A stretch of 64,000 bases of DNA from contig WPIO01000047.1 in the NCBI GenBank assembly GCA_009760855.2, forward strand, positions 430,001 to 494,000, in the 5' to 3' direction. The stretch comes from Cristatella mucedo (taxonomy: Eukaryota; Bryozoa; Phylactolaemata; Cristatellidae). This document shows, piece after piece, positions 62,300 to 64,000 of this stretch (the first letter of the stretch is position 1; every line of letters begins with the position of its first letter). The position numbers and the translations under genes are program-made. The notes beneath the pieces were generated by a model. The model worked only from the letters and a program-made list of their open reading frames with translations. It was not told where the DNA came from and made no database searches.

Positions 62300-62840
62300 C
62301 AAATAATTATACTAATAGTAACAATAAGATATTTAAGCCCTAAGAGAATTTCATCTCTTGCTCTTTGGCTCTTTGTATATGCTGGAAAGAAAGCTGGTCG
62401 ATTCGCTAGTGACTCCATGCACATTGTCATCACGAATAAGCACAAAGGTAATTCATAAGGACGGAGCAAATGATGTGAGGGACCGAAGAAGGATGCAACT
62501 TCTTTATAAATGTCGTCGTCACGGACTGTCGTTACGTTAGTCTGGAGTTAGATCCAAGTTTCGGGAGCATACGAACAAAAGGCACTGTCTCCGAAGGATT
62601 TCGGGTTCGCTGGAGGCACAACTAAATCATTTTAGTCACAGGACCGGGTAGTATTACGGAAGCATGAGTAGGAATTATTTTTGATCTATATTCTGAAGCA
62701 AGATAATGAGTGAAGGGTCACTTCGGATCAAGATACTCAGATTGCTTGCAGATGTCGCCGGATATACGCCGGCCGAGCCCATTTTGAGGGTTGGGGTTTT
62801 CAATTCTGAGTAGTAATAGGTTGGCCTAAAAGCCACTGAG
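62300..62840 (-). mobile_element. Degraded LINE family A copy, minus orientation
   Basis: The reversed tail (CCCTAAGAGAATTTCATCTC) is followed by reversed ORF text. On the - strand it reads NPSETVPFVRMLPKLGSNS, a decayed GDxAFxSYAPKxW segment. Confidence 0.6.
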
Positions 62841-62924
62841 CCAATCTAGGCCGGCGAATGCTAGTAATAAAATGTTATTAATAAATGATGTAGGCGGAGT
62901 AAATAATAATAACAATAATAAAAA

Positions 62925-63000
62925 TGATAATAATAATACATTTGATATAGCACAAGTGGAGAACTCAAATTTCTGTCTAGGCACTTCACATAACAATTGA
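62925..63000 (-). mobile_element. LINE family A 3' tail, minus orientation
   Basis: (AAT)n, ACATTTGATATAGCACAAGT, GGAGAACTCAAATTTC, GGCACTTCACAT. Confidence 0.6.
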
Positions 63001-63249
63001 CATTTGTTCATCCTTAAGGTTGACATTATTTTCCATCTGCGTTACATTATCTCCAGCGATACTTGCGAAAGTACCGCGAGTGTAGTCTTGAGTTAGACTT
63101 CTCCCCAGGTAACAAAGCAGTAGCTTTCCAAGTTAAACGTGAAATATGCACGCGAAGCTGATCTGTATTCTGTAAGCTCACAGGGCGTAAAGAAAGAGGA
63201 AAGAGGAGAAAAACAGTGGAGGACGGAACGAGGAGATTGAAAAGAGAGA

Positions 63250-63345
63250 AAGAGAGAGAGAGAGAGGGGAAGGTAGAGACGGAGACGAAGATAGGCGGAG
63301 ACAGATGGGGTAGGGAGAAAAGTGGGAGGGAAAGAAAAGACAGAC

Positions 63346-63405
<60 letters not shown>
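63250..63405 (+). repeat. (GA)n microsatellite
   Basis: A short GA run at 63250-63270 and a purer one at 63352-63405 in a purine-rich stretch. The rest, up to 64000, shows no supported gene. Confidence 0.9.
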
Positions 63406-63409
<4 letters not shown>

Positions 63410-64000
63410 GCAGAGCGATAAAGGCAGAGACAGAGACAAAGAGAGATAGGAGAAGGATAGGAATGAGACAGCGAGTTTACTCTCAGGGCAGCAAATCGAC
63501 CGGATGTGGTTATCCTCTGTATGCTCCGCACTCTTCCTACCGAGCAGAGCCACGGCCACGAAATCGGTAGATCCCGATTAAATTCTCGCTATCGGGCGGC
63601 AGTAAAACGCTCCTCCAAAGCAACGGGCTCCCGGGCCGGAGCTGAAGTGGAATCGCCCAGACGTTTCCTTGTTGTCTCTGCATCTTGGCAGGACAGCTGC
63701 GGTTGCTGCGATGCCAATCAATTAAAGACATCCGCGGCCGAGGCCGATAAGAGCTCCGCAGCGCCAGCATTTTCTTTCCGCAGTCCAGATATCCTGCAGC
63801 GCCGCGTGTCACGGTCGTGGCGTGTGGCACTGATAGGGCCCGGCCTCAGGCTCGAGTCGCCAGTCCAGCCCACACGTGTGCCAGGATCCTTACTCTCGTC
63901 AAGTGGTAGCACTGAAGCAGTGCCTCGACTTTAATAGCTCGCACTTCGAAAGCTCTCCAAAATAAAGGATGAAGAGATGACGACCAGGTATGGCCGAGGC

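Overview
This is a stretch of animal nuclear genome, most likely from an invertebrate bilaterian. The genes have many small GT-AG exons, introns and spacers are full of dinucleotide and tetranucleotide microsatellites, and there are many broken non-LTR retrotransposons, tRNA-derived SINEs and short DNA transposons. The standard genetic code fits. The species cannot be named from the sequence.

Two real protein-coding genes are present, in tail-to-tail orientation. On the + strand, 982-23306, lies the 3' part of a DENND4/Crag gene, a DENN-domain Rab guanine-nucleotide exchange factor. I can join 23 exons in one uninterrupted frame (1,668 residues plus stop). They start just after the uDENN part and run through cDENN/dDENN, a PPR-like repeat, a long low-complexity linker, a Cys-rich block and the conserved C-terminus. 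The 5' exons lie outside the window. On the - strand, 56711 down to 41954, lies a complete Friend-of-GATA gene (FOG/ZFPM/U-shaped). It has eight coding exons and 1,506 residues: an N-terminal NuRD-recruiting MSRRKQ motif, a PR (SET-like) domain, FOG-type CCHC zinc fingers and a PLDLS CtBP-binding motif. All splice phases agree in both genes.

The spacer between the genes (about 23.3-41.9 kb) is a transposon graveyard. It holds pieces of at least two CR1/L2-like LINE subfamilies in both orientations, several tRNA-derived SINEs, two other MITE-like DNA transposons, a perfect 48-bp palindrome and one orphan open frame. The same LINE tails recur in the introns of both genes. Intron 21 to 22 territory of DENND4 and its neighbours also hold LINE and SINE pieces, and the intron before exon 21 carries a copy of the hAT element SPIN, a family known for crossing phyla. 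The 5' flank of FOG (about 55.7-61.6 kb) is rich in CG dinucleotides and contains a YY1-like ATGGCGG site in the FOG orientation, so it probably holds the promoter. The last 2.5 kb are LINE tails and low-complexity sequence with no gene that I can support.

Functionally the two genes are unrelated: one encodes a cytoplasmic membrane-traffic regulator, the other a nuclear GATA cofactor that links DNA-bound GATA factors to NuRD and CtBP co-repressors. I found no tRNA or rRNA gene, CRISPR array or bacterial-type operon.
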